A DNA stretch of 64,000 bases. Source: Lentzea pudingi (lineage in GTDB: Bacteria; Actinomycetota; Actinomycetes; Mycobacteriales; Pseudonocardiaceae). The stretch lies in assembly GCF_014646255.1 (NCBI RefSeq), contig NZ_BMNC01000009.1, forward strand, positions 1 to 64,000, read 5' to 3'. A program made the translations under genes and the position numbers. Every line of letters begins with the position of its first letter. The first letter of the stretch is position 1. A model generated the notes under the pieces. That model searched no databases, was not told the origin of the DNA, and was given only the letters and a program-made list of their open reading frames with translations. Positions 52,907 through 61,288 of the stretch are shown here, one piece after another.

Positions 52907-54259
52907 TCACACGATGACGATCGCGCCGTCGCGGCGGTGATCTGCACCACCCCTGAGCAGGCCGGATCCGGTCATTTCGACCACCTGGCAGCCGCCGAAG
53001 AACATGTTCGGAGCGCGGAACCGGGTGATCGGCAGCGCACTTTCCGGTCGGATTCCCGGTTCAACGTGGAGGTGGTCTCCGCTCAGGTGCATCCGGGGTG
53101 CGTCGACCGCCTGCTGAGCGGGCATGCCGCGGTCGAGGACGTTCACGAGCACCTGCAGGATCGCGCCGCAGATCCGGCTCGACCCGGCGCTGCCGAGCAC
53201 GAGCTCGGTCCGGCCGCCGTGCGTCACGACGGTCGGCGCCATCATCGACGGCAGCCGGTCGCCCGGCGCGTGGCTGAAGAACCCGTCCGGCGACAGGTCC
53301 TCCTCCCCCATCATGTTGTTGAGGTGCACTCCCGCGATCGAGATGCCGGAGCCCGCGCCGTTAGTGGTCGTGACGCTGCACGCCGTGCCGTCCGCGTCGA
53401 GCACGGAGATGTGCGTGGTGGAGCCGAGGCGGTTCAGGTGCGTCTTCGGGGTGGCGAGCGCGCGGATCAGGTCCTGCTGCGACGGGTTGTCCGGCAACGC
53501 TTCCAGCATCTGCGTGAGCACCGCACCGCCCGCCGCCGGTGGTGGGTTCGTGTGGATCTCACGGCCGCGATGCCACACGTGCAACGGTTCGCGCCGCACG
53601 GCTTCGTACGCCTCGAGGTCCGCGCGGGTGAGGTCGCCGCCCTTGCTCCCGATCCAGTCGGTGATCGCCGCCGCGATGTCACCGCGGTAGAACGGCTGGG
53701 CGCCGTCGCTGCCGAGCCGGTCGAGGGCCTCGGCGAGTTCGGGCTGGACGAGGAGCTCGCCCTCCTCGAACGCGGTGAGCCCCGCGCTGTGGGCGAGCGG
53801 CAGCAGCAACGACGTGACGTACGCCTGGTACCGGTTGACCCGATGGCCTTCACGCGCGTGCATCGCCGCTGTGGCCACGAGTTCGTGCAACGGCGCACGG
53901 CCGTAGGTGGCGGCGATCGCGGCACCGGCGGGCATCCCGTAGGCGGCGACCGACGACGGTCCCACGTGGAACTCCTGCTCCGCGTCACCGAAGTGGACGG
54001 TGATGGGGTCGAGCGGAGCCCTCTCGCCGGTCCTGCCCCGCCCCGGCGCGACGGCCGAGAAGTCCAGCAGCACAGGGGTTTCCCCGGCCGGCGCGATCAT
54101 CATGTACCCGGCGGAACCCAGCCCGGTCAGCAACGGCTCGGTGACGCACGACGTCAGCATCGCCGCGACCGCCGCGTCCACGGCGTTCCCCCCGGCGCGC
54201 AGCATCGCCGCGCCCGCCTGAGCGGTGAGCGGGTGGCCCGCCGCGATCGCGCCTCGCAC
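52907..54259 (-). CDS. Gamma-glutamyltransferase-family protein, short
   Basis: About 450 aa from GTG 54259, chosen for GGAGG 6 nt upstream; typical gamma-glutamyltransferases are ~560-600 aa. The self-processing region is HLNRLGSTTHISVLDADG, with the Thr at the TTHISV junction expected to become the nucleophile after cleavage into two subunits. Substrate-binding GAGSGISIAG and SAGSSRICG glycine motifs follow. No signal peptide, unlike classic exported enzymes. Predicted N-terminal nucleophile hydrolase acting on gamma-glutamyl or acyl-amide compounds. Confidence 0.82.
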   Translation of the reverse strand: MRGAIAAGHPLTAQAGAAMLRAGGNAVDAAVAAMLTSCVTEPLLTGLGSAGYMMIAPAGETPVLLDFSAVAPGRGRTGERAPLDPITVHFGDAEQEFHVGPSSVAAYGMPAGAAIAATYGRAPLHELVATAAMHAREGHRVNRYQAYVTSLLLPLAHSAGLTAFEEGELLVQPELAEALDRLGSDGAQPFYRGDIAAAITDWIGSKGGDLTRADLEAYEAVRREPLHVWHRGREIHTNPPPAAGGAVLTQMLEALPDNPSQQDLIRALATPKTHLNRLGSTTHISVLDADGTACSVTTTNGAGSGISIAGVHLNNMMGEEDLSPDGFFSHAPGDRLPSMMAPTVVTHGGRTELVLGSAGSSRICGAILQVLVNVLDRGMPAQQAVDAPRMHLSGDHLHVEPGIRPESALPITRFRAPNMFFGGCQVVEMTGSGLLRGGADHRRDGAIVIV

Positions 54260-54359
54260 CGTCGACCTCCAGAAGTGAAGGCGGTCAACGGTAGACCCGT
54301 GCGCGGCGGGGCGGGAACGCGAGGGGTTCAACAACGGGGCAGAACGGGTATTTCGAACC

Positions 54360-54953
54360 ATGGAGTGGATCACTCGGCTGATGGAGGCGTTGGGCTCACC
54401 CGGCGCGGGGTTGCTGGTCGCGCTGGAGAACGTCTTCCCACCGGTGCCGAGCGAGGTGATCCTGCCGCTGGCCGGGTTCACCGCGGGCCAGGGCAAGATG
54501 TCGCTGATCGCCGCGATCGTGTGGACCACGATCGGCTCGACGGCCGGCGCCCTGGTGCTCTACGGACTGGGCGCGTGGCTCGGGCTCGACCGGTTGCGGC
54601 GGCTCGCGGACAAGATCCCGTTCGTCACGGTGTCCGACGTGGACAAGTCCGACGCGTGGTTCGACAAGCACGGCAGCAAGGCCGTGTTCATCGGGCGGAT
54701 GGTGCCGGTCGTGCGGAGCCTGATCTCCATCCCCGCCGGGGTGTCCGGGATGCCGATCATGAAGTTCACGCTCTACACCGCGGCGGGCAGCCTGGTGTGG
54801 AACAGCGCGCTGATCCTCGCCGGGTACGCACTGGGCGACAACTACGAGCTCGTCGACCGCTACCTGGGCTGGCTTTCGACGGCCGTGCTCGCCGTGCTGG
54901 CCATCAGCGTCGCCTGGTTCGTGGTCGCCCGCGTCAAGGAACGCCGTTCGTAG
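54360..54953 (+). CDS. DedA-family membrane protein
   Basis: A 197-aa protein with about five membrane segments. Family hallmarks: ENVFPPVPSEVILPLAGF at the start, GRMVPVVRSLISIPAGVSGM (the arginine-containing re-entrant region), and a final TM (LSTAVLAVLAISVAWFVVA). DedA/UPF0043 proteins are lipid-scramblase or undecaprenyl-phosphate flippase-type membrane proteins. ATG 54360, divergent from the gamma-glutamyltransferase gene; the 3' end overlaps the convergent MFS gene by 94 nt. Confidence 0.93.
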   Translation: MEWITRLMEALGSPGAGLLVALENVFPPVPSEVILPLAGFTAGQGKMSLIAAIVWTTIGSTAGALVLYGLGAWLGLDRLRRLADKIPFVTVSDVDKSDAWFDKHGSKAVFIGRMVPVVRSLISIPAGVSGMPIMKFTLYTAAGSLVWNSALILAGYALGDNYELVDRYLGWLSTAVLAVLAISVAWFVVARVKERRS

Positions 54954-56086
54954 ACCAGCGCCGCGGCCGCGATCGCGAGACCCGCGACCGAAAGCGCCAC
55001 ACCGACCCACGCCGTCGAGGTGTAACCCCAGCCCGCCGCGATGGCCAGGCCACCGAGCCACGCGCCCGCGCCGTTCGCGACGTTGAGCGACGAGTGGTTG
55101 GACGAGGCCGCGAGCGACGGCGCTTCCGGCGAGGCGTCCATCAGCTTGATCTGCAGGGCGGCCGCGAGGATCTGGATGGTGAAGCCCAGCAGGAACAGGA
55201 AGACGAACAGGAACACCGGGATGGTCGCGGTGAGCCCGAACAGCGCCAGGATCACGGTGACCGCGATCAGCCCGCCGAACACCGAGCCCGTCACGGACCG
55301 GTCCACGAACCGGCCGCCGAACGTCGCGCCGAGCGTCATGCCGAGCCCGAACACCGCGAGGATCCACGGCACGACCCCGGACGCCAGGCCGGCGACCTCG
55401 GTCGTCAGCGGGGCGACGTAGGAGTAGACGGCGAACATGCCGCCGAAGCCGATCATGCCGGTGAAGATCGCGAACCACACCGTGGGCCGGCCGAACGCGC
55501 GGACCTCGCTCTTCATCGACGCGCCCTCGACCTTGGGCACCAGCGGCACCCAGGCCGCGATCGCCGCCGCCGTGACCAGCGCGATCACCGCAACGGCCAG
55601 GTACGCCGTGCGCCAGCCGATCTGCTGCCCCGCCGCCGTGGCCAGCGGCACGCCCACGAGGTTCGCCACGGTCAGACCGACCATCACGCGCGCGACGGCC
55701 GTGCCGCGCCGTTCAGGAGCAACGAGCGTGGCGGCGACAACGGCCGCGATGCCGAAGAACGCGCCGTGCGGCAGCCCCGCGACGAACCGTGAGATGAGCA
55801 GAAGCCCCTTGTCCTGGGCCAGGGCCGACAGACCGTTGCCCAGGGCCACCGCCAGCATCAGGCTGATCAGCATGCCCTTGCGCGGGAGCTTGGCGCCGAG
55901 CACCGCGATCAGCGGCGCGCCGACGACGACCCCGGCGGCGTAGAGGCTGATCGCGTGGCCGGCCTCGTAGTCGGGGATGCCGAACGTCTCCGCGATCTGC
56001 GGCAGCAGGCCCATCGTCGCGAACTCGGTCGTACCGATGCCGAACCCGCCGAGCGCGAGAGCGGTCATGGCGCGGGTGGTGTTCAA
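54860..56086 (-). CDS. MFS transporter, AraJ-like copy A
   Basis: A 408-aa, 12-TM transporter of the AraJ/arabinose-efflux or chloramphenicol-type drug/sugar exporter branch: FGIGTTEFATMGLLPQIAETFGI (TM1), GAKLPRKGMLISLM (loop 2-3 signature), and GLPHGAFFGIAAVVAA (TM4). A 30-nt gap separates it from a second, similar transporter gene upstream on the same strand, so they may be co-transcribed. Substrate unknown. Confidence 0.88.
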   Translation of the reverse strand: MNTTRAMTALALGGFGIGTTEFATMGLLPQIAETFGIPDYEAGHAISLYAAGVVVGAPLIAVLGAKLPRKGMLISLMLAVALGNGLSALAQDKGLLLISRFVAGLPHGAFFGIAAVVAATLVAPERRGTAVARVMVGLTVANLVGVPLATAAGQQIGWRTAYLAVAVIALVTAAAIAAWVPLVPKVEGASMKSEVRAFGRPTVWFAIFTGMIGFGGMFAVYSYVAPLTTEVAGLASGVVPWILAVFGLGMTLGATFGGRFVDRSVTGSVFGGLIAVTVILALFGLTATIPVFLFVFLFLLGFTIQILAAALQIKLMDASPEAPSLAASSNHSSLNVANGAGAWLGGLAIAAGWGYTSTAWVGVALSVAGLAIAAAALVYERRSLTRATTNQATLMASTASTAVESQPR

Positions 56087-56116
56087 GGCTTCCCCATGGT
56101 CGGTGAGCAGCAGAGA

Positions 56117-57328
56117 CTAGTTAGCTACCGCATCGATTTTACGGGTCTTCTGAAGCGCTTCAAAAGACTCCGGGGCGGTGCCGATGCTCACACGCCGATC
56201 GAGGAATACCGACACCAGCGCGATGACGAGGCCACCGACCGCGAGCAGCGCGCCGATCCAGTTCGGCGCGGTGTAGCCGAGGCCGCGCTCGATGGCGAGC
56301 CCGCCGAGCCACGCGCCACCGGCGTTGCCGAGGTTGAACGCCGCGATGTTCGCCGCGCTGGCGAGTGCCGGCGCGCCCTCCGCGGTCTGCATGACCCGCA
56401 TCTGCAACGGCGGCACCGTCGCGAACCCGGCCGCGCCGAACAGCACGATGGTGATCGCGGCGAGCACCGGCGAGTGCGCCGTGAACACGAACGCCGTCAG
56501 CACCGCCGCCAGCGAGACCAGGATGACGATCACGCTCTTCATCACCGACCGGTCCGCCGCCTTGCCACCGATCAGGTTGCCCGCGAACAGCCCGACGCCG
56601 AACAGCACGAGCAGCCACGTCACGGCACCTGACGAGAAGCCCGCGACCTCGGTCATCATCGGCGCGATGTAGGTGAACGACGCGAAGACGCCCGCGAAGC
56701 CGAACGCGGTCATCAGCAGTGCGAGCCACACCTGCGGATTGCGGAACACGGCGAGTTCGCTGCGGAGGTCGCCGCCCTGCGCCTGTTGCTTCGGCACGAG
56801 GAACACGATGCCGAGCAGCCCGATCACGCCGAGCACGGTCACCGCCCAGAACGTCGAGCGCCAGCCGAGAGCCTGACCGAGTGCCGTGCCCATCGGCACG
56901 CCCAGAACGTTCGCCACGGTCAGACCGGTGAACATCAACGCGATGGCGCTCGCCCTGCGGTGCGGCGCGACGAGGTCAGCGGCGACGACCGAGCCGATGC
57001 CGAAGAACGCACCGTGCGCCAGCGCCGCGACCACACGCCCGCTCATCAGCACGCCGTAGGTGTCCGCGAGCGCGGAGACCAGGTTGCCCGCGATGAACAG
57101 CACCATCAGCCCGAGCAGCATCTTCTTGCGCGGCAGGCGCCCGCCGAGAACGGTCAGCAACGGCGCGCCGATCACCACGCCGAGCGCGTAACCGGAGATC
57201 AGCAGGCCCGCACTCGGAATGGAGACACCGAGGTCGGTCGCGACCTCCGGCAGCAGTCCCATGATCACGAACTCGGTCGTGCCGATGGCGAAGGCGCTGA
57301 TCGCGAGGGCGAGCAGGGCGACAGGCAT
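56117..57328 (-). CDS. MFS transporter, AraJ-like copy B
   Basis: A 403-aa 12-TM exporter paralogous to copy A (FAIGTTEFVIMGLLPEVATDLGV; GGRLPRKKMLLGLM; ALAHGAFFGIGSVVAA). ATG 57328 is preceded by AAGGA, 9 nt away; the in-frame extension upstream is not coding-like. Gene order B then A on the minus strand suggests a duplicated or two-component export operon. The upstream gap to 57436 carries overlapping TTGCA/GCAA elements that may be a repressor site. Confidence 0.9.
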   Translation of the reverse strand: MPVALLALAISAFAIGTTEFVIMGLLPEVATDLGVSIPSAGLLISGYALGVVIGAPLLTVLGGRLPRKKMLLGLMVLFIAGNLVSALADTYGVLMSGRVVAALAHGAFFGIGSVVAADLVAPHRRASAIALMFTGLTVANVLGVPMGTALGQALGWRSTFWAVTVLGVIGLLGIVFLVPKQQAQGGDLRSELAVFRNPQVWLALLMTAFGFAGVFASFTYIAPMMTEVAGFSSGAVTWLLVLFGVGLFAGNLIGGKAADRSVMKSVIVILVSLAAVLTAFVFTAHSPVLAAITIVLFGAAGFATVPPLQMRVMQTAEGAPALASAANIAAFNLGNAGGAWLGGLAIERGLGYTAPNWIGALLAVGGLVIALVSVFLDRRVSIGTAPESFEALQKTRKIDAVAN

Positions 57329-57436
57329 GTCACACGGTCCTTGAAGTCGGAGGTTGTCAGCGCGAGCAATAGTTGCATACGCTGGCAATTGCACGCGACT
57401 CCTGTATCGGTGAAGCGCATCACCCCCGGACACGGC

Positions 57437-57469
57437 GAAGGCCGGCTCCCGCAGTAGGAGCCGGCCTTC
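57437..57469. terminator. Hairpin terminator after carbonic anhydrase
   Basis: GAAGGCCGGCTCC and GGAGCCGGCCTTC form a perfect 13-bp stem around a 7-nt loop, 13 nt after the carbonic-anhydrase stop on the minus strand. Confidence 0.85.
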
Positions 57470-57482
57470 TGCCAACGGTACG

Positions 57483-58217
57483 TCAGATCCGCGGGACGTC
57501 CACGAACGTGCGGCCGTTGAGCGGCTGCGTCGCACGGGCGTTGCCCGCGGTGAACAGACCCTTGAAGCGCGCGATGGTCGCGGCCGTCACGTGCTGCTCG
57601 CCGGTGAGGTACCACTCGACGCCCTCGGTGAACGGCGCCGTGGTGAGCGAGCCGGTGTAGTGCAGGGTGTGGTGACCCGCCGGCAGCAACCGGTTGAGGT
57701 CGATCGGCTCGATGTCGACCGGCGCGCCGCACTCGGGCGAGAGCCTGGCCAGCACGTCGTCCACGACGGAGTGCGAGCCGACGACCAGCGGAACGCCGAC
57801 CACGAGCAGCTTGCCTTCGGCACTGCGGTGCACGAGGTGCATCTCGAGCGGGGTGTTGCGGCCGCCGAACTGGTGCTCGGACGGCGTGTGGAAGTGGAAC
57901 TGGACCAGGTCGTACCTGGTCCCCGCGACGGTGACGTGACCCGCTCCGGGTTCTACCTCCGCCTCCTCTGTCTCCTCGTGGTCGCGGGTCGTGCAGCCGT
58001 CTGCCTTGGCCGTGTCCTTGCGGATGTACTTCAGCTCCAGCGCGGAGTGCCCGTAGGACACGTCGAGCTTCGGCGCGTGCGGGTCGAACCGGATCGCGCC
58101 GGGCGTGACGTTCACGGGGCTTTGCTTCGGCGTCGCCGACTCGGCCGCGCCGCTCGCGAAGAAGGTCGCGGTGAGCACGAGCGGAAGAAGCGCCGGAAGG
58201 GACCGCTTGATGTTCAT
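57483..58217 (-). CDS. Alpha-type carbonic anhydrase, exported
   Basis: A 244-aa enzyme catalysing CO2 hydration outside the cytoplasmic membrane. Signal peptide about 1-27. The three zinc histidines are H108 and H110 (QFHFHTPSEH) and H127 (LEMHLVH), as in alpha-carbonic anhydrases; the Gln-, Glu- and Thr-type gatekeepers lie near EH (113-114). The prefix SPVNVTPGAIRFDPHAP resembles the family start. ATG 58217 is used; a GTG 15 nt earlier is possible. Confidence 0.93.
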   Translation of the reverse strand: MNIKRSLPALLPLVLTATFFASGAAESATPKQSPVNVTPGAIRFDPHAPKLDVSYGHSALELKYIRKDTAKADGCTTRDHEETEEAEVEPGAGHVTVAGTRYDLVQFHFHTPSEHQFGGRNTPLEMHLVHRSAEGKLLVVGVPLVVGSHSVVDDVLARLSPECGAPVDIEPIDLNRLLPAGHHTLHYTGSLTTAPFTEGVEWYLTGEQHVTAATIARFKGLFTAGNARATQPLNGRTFVDVPRI

Positions 58218-58550
58218 GGCGCTACTTTTCACCCGATCGAGTGAAATGGGGAAGGGACTGTGGTCGCGCTCTCACCTTACGAATTAGTTTCGGTCGTTCT
58301 GGTCGGAACTACGCTGAACCAATTCAGCGCACCTACATGCAGACACGCAGGTCAGAACGTTGCAACTCATGTGCAAAAGGAGCTTCGAGGCAGGTTCGTT
58401 GACAACGCAAATTCGAATTGAGACGGGGTCCCACCGATGACGACAATCGAGAACGAGGCCGTTCTCGATCACTATTGTCCGATTCAATCCGATTTGCCGA
58501 ATTTGCCTGAAGTCACTCCGTTCACGCACCGTGTACGACAGAATGAACCG
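58218..58550. other. Intergenic region upstream of two divergent genes
   Basis: A 333-nt relatively AT-rich gap. It contains the inverted repeat 58227-58246. A frame from 58437 to the MmcQ start is open, but its codons lack G/C bias, so I treat it as untranslated. No RNA gene recognised. Confidence 0.5.
58227..58246. promoter_or_regulatory. Inverted repeat before the carbonic anhydrase gene
   Basis: TTTCAC-CCGATCGA-GTGAAA, perfect 6-bp arms, 9 nt upstream of the carbonic-anhydrase start. Could be an operator or leader structure. Confidence 0.4.
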
Positions 58551-58901
58551 ATGGTGACCGCCGCCGACATTCGCGCTGTAGCGCTCACGCTGCCGCGCAC
58601 CACCGAACACCTCATCCGCGACCGCGTGAAGTTCCGCGTGGGCCAGATCGTCTACGCGGCCCTCTCGCGCGACGAGACCGTGCTCGGCTTCGGCTACCCG
58701 CGCGAGGAACGCGAGGCGCTCGTCGCGAGCGATCCGGTCAAGTTCGCGTTCCCCAGCCGGTCCGACATGCGCTTCCAGTGGGTGCACGCCTCGATGGCCC
58801 ACCTCGGCGTCGAGGAGATGACCGAGCTCGTCATCGGCGCCTGGGTCATGTGCGTGCCCAAGAAGGTCGTCCGCGAGCACCTCGGCGAGGACTATCTTTA
58901 G
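58551..58901 (+). CDS. MmcQ/YjbR-family protein
   Basis: A 116-aa single-domain protein of the MmcQ/YjbR family (double-wing-like fold): DIRAVALTLPRTTEHLIRDRVKFRVGQIVYAALS at the N-terminus and MAHLGVEEMTELVIGAWVMCVPKKV at the C-terminus. Length matches the family (110-120 aa). The start ATG 58551 is chosen over an upstream ATG at 58437 because of codon bias. Function not known; the family is a putative DNA-binding group. Converges with the MBL gene, 4-nt overlap. Confidence 0.83.
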   Translation: MVTAADIRAVALTLPRTTEHLIRDRVKFRVGQIVYAALSRDETVLGFGYPREEREALVASDPVKFAFPSRSDMRFQWVHASMAHLGVEEMTELVIGAWVMCVPKKVVREHLGEDYL

Positions 58902-59800
58902 TCAACACTGAAGCTATCGAGCACACCGTCGTTCCGCTCCGCGCAGAAGCAGCCCACCCCGCGCTCGATCCATTCCTGCCCGGCCCACTCCGGATGCCGC
59001 TCGACCAGCACGGCCCGCACCTCGGCCACGATCTCGTCGAGCCCCATCGCGGAGTCACGCCGCCGCCACGTCTCGTCCCGCAACTCGCCCAGGTAGTCCC
59101 GAACCCCTTGCAGCACAGCAACGTCCCCCACCGACCCGTGCCCCGGCACGACCACGCGCGGCCCGGAAGCGATCAACCCGTCCAGCACGCCGATCCACGC
59201 GAGACCGGACACGTCGGTGTCGTGCGGCGGGAACCACGGGAAGATCGCGAACTGCCCGGTCTCGGCGAGGTCGCCGGTGAAGAGCACGCCCGCGTCCGGC
59301 ACCTCGACCACCTGGTCCCCCAGCGTGTGCCCGCGCCCGGTCGGCCGCAGCAGCACCGTCCGGCCGCCCAGGTCGAGCGCGCGGACCCCGGCGAACTCCT
59401 CGTCCGGCACCGGGATCTCGACGTCGGCCAGCCGTTGGGCGATCGTCCCGCCGAACCCGCGGAACATCTCCAGGTAGCCGGATCCCTTGCGCCGCAGGTC
59501 GTCCGCCTGCGCGCGGTTCACGAGGTAGGAGTCGAACGCGGACGCGCCGAACGCGTGCTCGGGGTGGAAGTGCGTGGTCGTCAGGTGGATCCGCCGCCCG
59601 CGCGCCACCTCCTCGGCGAACTCCCGCACCTCGGACGCGTTGGCGAGGCCGAGTCCGGTGTCCACCACGAGCACGGCCTCGGTGCCACCGATGATCCCGA
59701 TGTTGGGCACCAGGCCGACGTGCTCGTTGGGGATCACCAGCACGTCCGGGGCGACGTCGACGGCACCGGAGGTCTGGACGGCGGGGTCAGGGAGGTTCAT
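58898..59800 (-). CDS. Metallo-beta-lactamase-fold hydrolase
   Basis: A 300-aa MBL-fold enzyme. Metal motif is HFHPEH (HxHxDH with Glu for Asp), then GRGHTLGD, FTGDLAETG and PGHGS providing later His/Asp ligands. No signal peptide. Some family members hydrolyse thioesters, lactones or glyoxalase-II substrates. Start ATG 59800. It is divergent from a LysR regulator with a LysR-type box between them, so it is the probable target. Confidence 0.86.
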   Translation of the reverse strand: MNLPDPAVQTSGAVDVAPDVLVIPNEHVGLVPNIGIIGGTEAVLVVDTGLGLANASEVREFAEEVARGRRIHLTTTHFHPEHAFGASAFDSYLVNRAQADDLRRKGSGYLEMFRGFGGTIAQRLADVEIPVPDEEFAGVRALDLGGRTVLLRPTGRGHTLGDQVVEVPDAGVLFTGDLAETGQFAIFPWFPPHDTDVSGLAWIGVLDGLIASGPRVVVPGHGSVGDVAVLQGVRDYLGELRDETWRRRDSAMGLDEIVAEVRAVLVERHPEWAGQEWIERGVGCFCAERNDGVLDSFSVD

Positions 59801-59854
59801 GCCGCCCACTCCACCGGCGGGCGGGCAGGGCGTCCAAGACCGTCTGCGCACATC

Positions 59855-59873
59855 CGATACCGCGCGAGTATCG
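59855..59873. promoter_or_regulatory. LysR-type binding box
   Basis: CGATAC-N7-GTATCG, containing the LysR-type ATAC-N7-GTAT (T-N11-A class) inverted repeat, between the divergent MBL (59800) and LysR (59883) genes and 10 nt from the LysR start. Confidence 0.7.
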
Positions 59874-59882
59874 TGCCTGATC

Positions 59883-60719
59883 ATGGAGCTGCGGACCCTG
59901 CGGTACTTCGTCGCGGTCGCCGAGGAGCTGCACTTCGGCCGTGCCGCGCGGCGACTGCACCTGAGCCAGCCGCCGCTGAGCCGGGCGATCAAGCACCTGG
60001 AGCACGACCTCGGCGCCGTCCTGCTGCACCGGTCCCCCGCCGGCGTCGCGCTGACGGACGCGGGCCGCGTCCTGCTGGCCGAGGCGAGGGTCCTTCTGGA
60101 GCACGCCGACCGCATCCGCGCCAAGCTCGCCCGGACCACGATCACGGTCGGCCTGCTCGGCGACCACGCAGCCGGGCTGGCCGAGGCGTTCCGGCGCCGG
60201 CACCCGCACGTCGAGATCCGCGTCCGCGAGACCGACCTGACCGACCCCACCTGCGGCCTGCGCACGGGCCAGGTCGACGTCGCCCTGACGCGCGGCCCGT
60301 TCGACGAGAGCGGCCTGAAGACCCTGGTGCTGCGGGAGGACCCGGTCGGTGCGGTGCTGCGGCGTGACGACCCGCTCGCCTCGATGCAGCGGATCACCAC
60401 CGAGGACCTGGCCGGTCGCGACTGGTTCCAGTTCCCGGACGGCACCGACGAGATCTGGCGGAACTACTGGAACGGCGGCAAACCGCGCACCGGACCGGTC
60501 GTGCGGGCGGTCCAGGAGTGCGTGCAGTCCGTGCTGTGGAACGGTTCCGTCGGCCTGGCCCCGCTCGGCCACGACCTGGGCGAGCTCGTCGTGGTGCCAC
60601 TGGCCGACCTGCCTCCCAGCCCGGTCGTCGTCGCGTGGGCCGAGGACGGCCCGCTCACGCGGGATTTCGTCGAGACGGCGGCTCAGGTCCTGTCGAGACG
60701 GCTGACGGTCACCGCGTAG
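59883..60719 (+). CDS. LysR-family transcriptional regulator
   Basis: A 278-aa regulator. N-terminal HTH: LRYFVAVAEELHFGRAARRLHLSQPPLSRAIKHLEHDLG (about 5-44), linker helix to ~90 and a two-lobe substrate-binding domain (about 91-275). The LysR box upstream and the divergent MBL gene indicate autoregulation and activation of the MBL gene. Inducer unknown. The 3' end overlaps the convergent methyltransferase by 37 nt. Confidence 0.94.
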   Translation: MELRTLRYFVAVAEELHFGRAARRLHLSQPPLSRAIKHLEHDLGAVLLHRSPAGVALTDAGRVLLAEARVLLEHADRIRAKLARTTITVGLLGDHAAGLAEAFRRRHPHVEIRVRETDLTDPTCGLRTGQVDVALTRGPFDESGLKTLVLREDPVGAVLRRDDPLASMQRITTEDLAGRDWFQFPDGTDEIWRNYWNGGKPRTGPVVRAVQECVQSVLWNGSVGLAPLGHDLGELVVVPLADLPPSPVVVAWAEDGPLTRDFVETAAQVLSRRLTVTA

Positions 60720-61231
60720 TCGCCGCCCTCGAACGGTTTCCGGTCCCAGGTCGCGAACCGTTCGACCAGCGTGAGGCCGGCCTCGGCGCAGTGCTCGTCG
60801 TAATCCTCGACCGTGTAGCCGCGGTCGAGGCTGAACCCGGCGATCAGGACGTTCCCGACGTGCCTCGCGACGCCCGCGACGAGCGCGCCCTGCGTTCCGG
60901 GCGGGGTGAACAGCGGCACGTTGCCCGCCATCACGACGACGTCGAACGTGCGCCGGAGGTCGAGTCCGGCCAGGTCCGACCGCACCCAGGTGATGTCCGG
61001 CGCCAGCTCACGCGCCTGGGCGAGCATCGACTCGTCGAGATCCGCCCCGACCACCTCGATGCCGTGCCGCGCGAGCTCGATCCCGACCCGTCCGGTGCCG
61101 CAGCCGGCGTCCAGCACCGAGGCCGGCTCGAACGCGCGCACGAAAGTCGCCTCGCCGTGCACGTCCACCCCGGACGCCGCGAGAGAGTCGAACCTGCGCT
61201 GGTACTCCGCTCCGTTCCACACGGTTCGCAT
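60683..61231 (-). CDS. Class I SAM-dependent methyltransferase, small
   Basis: A 182-aa methyltransferase. Motif I SVLDAGCGTGRVGIELA, acidic strand-2 end VVGADLDESML, and TFDVVVMAGNVPLFTPP. ATG 61231 (or ATG 61234 adjacent) starts MRTVWNGAEYQRRF. Substrate unknown. Confidence 0.88.
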   Translation of the reverse strand: MRTVWNGAEYQRRFDSLAASGVDVHGEATFVRAFEPASVLDAGCGTGRVGIELARHGIEVVGADLDESMLAQARELAPDITWVRSDLAGLDLRRTFDVVVMAGNVPLFTPPGTQGALVAGVARHVGNVLIAGFSLDRGYTVEDYDEHCAEAGLTLVERFATWDRKPFEGGDYAVTVSRLDRT

Positions 61232-61288
61232 CATAGATCCGAAGATCGGCGGATACCGCCCGTGTGAGAGCGCTGCCAAGGTCGAGGC

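Noticed and set aside
58437..58550. N-terminal extension of the MmcQ/YjbR protein from an upstream ATG
   Set aside because: Codons lose the strong G/C third-position bias and the family length is met from 58551.
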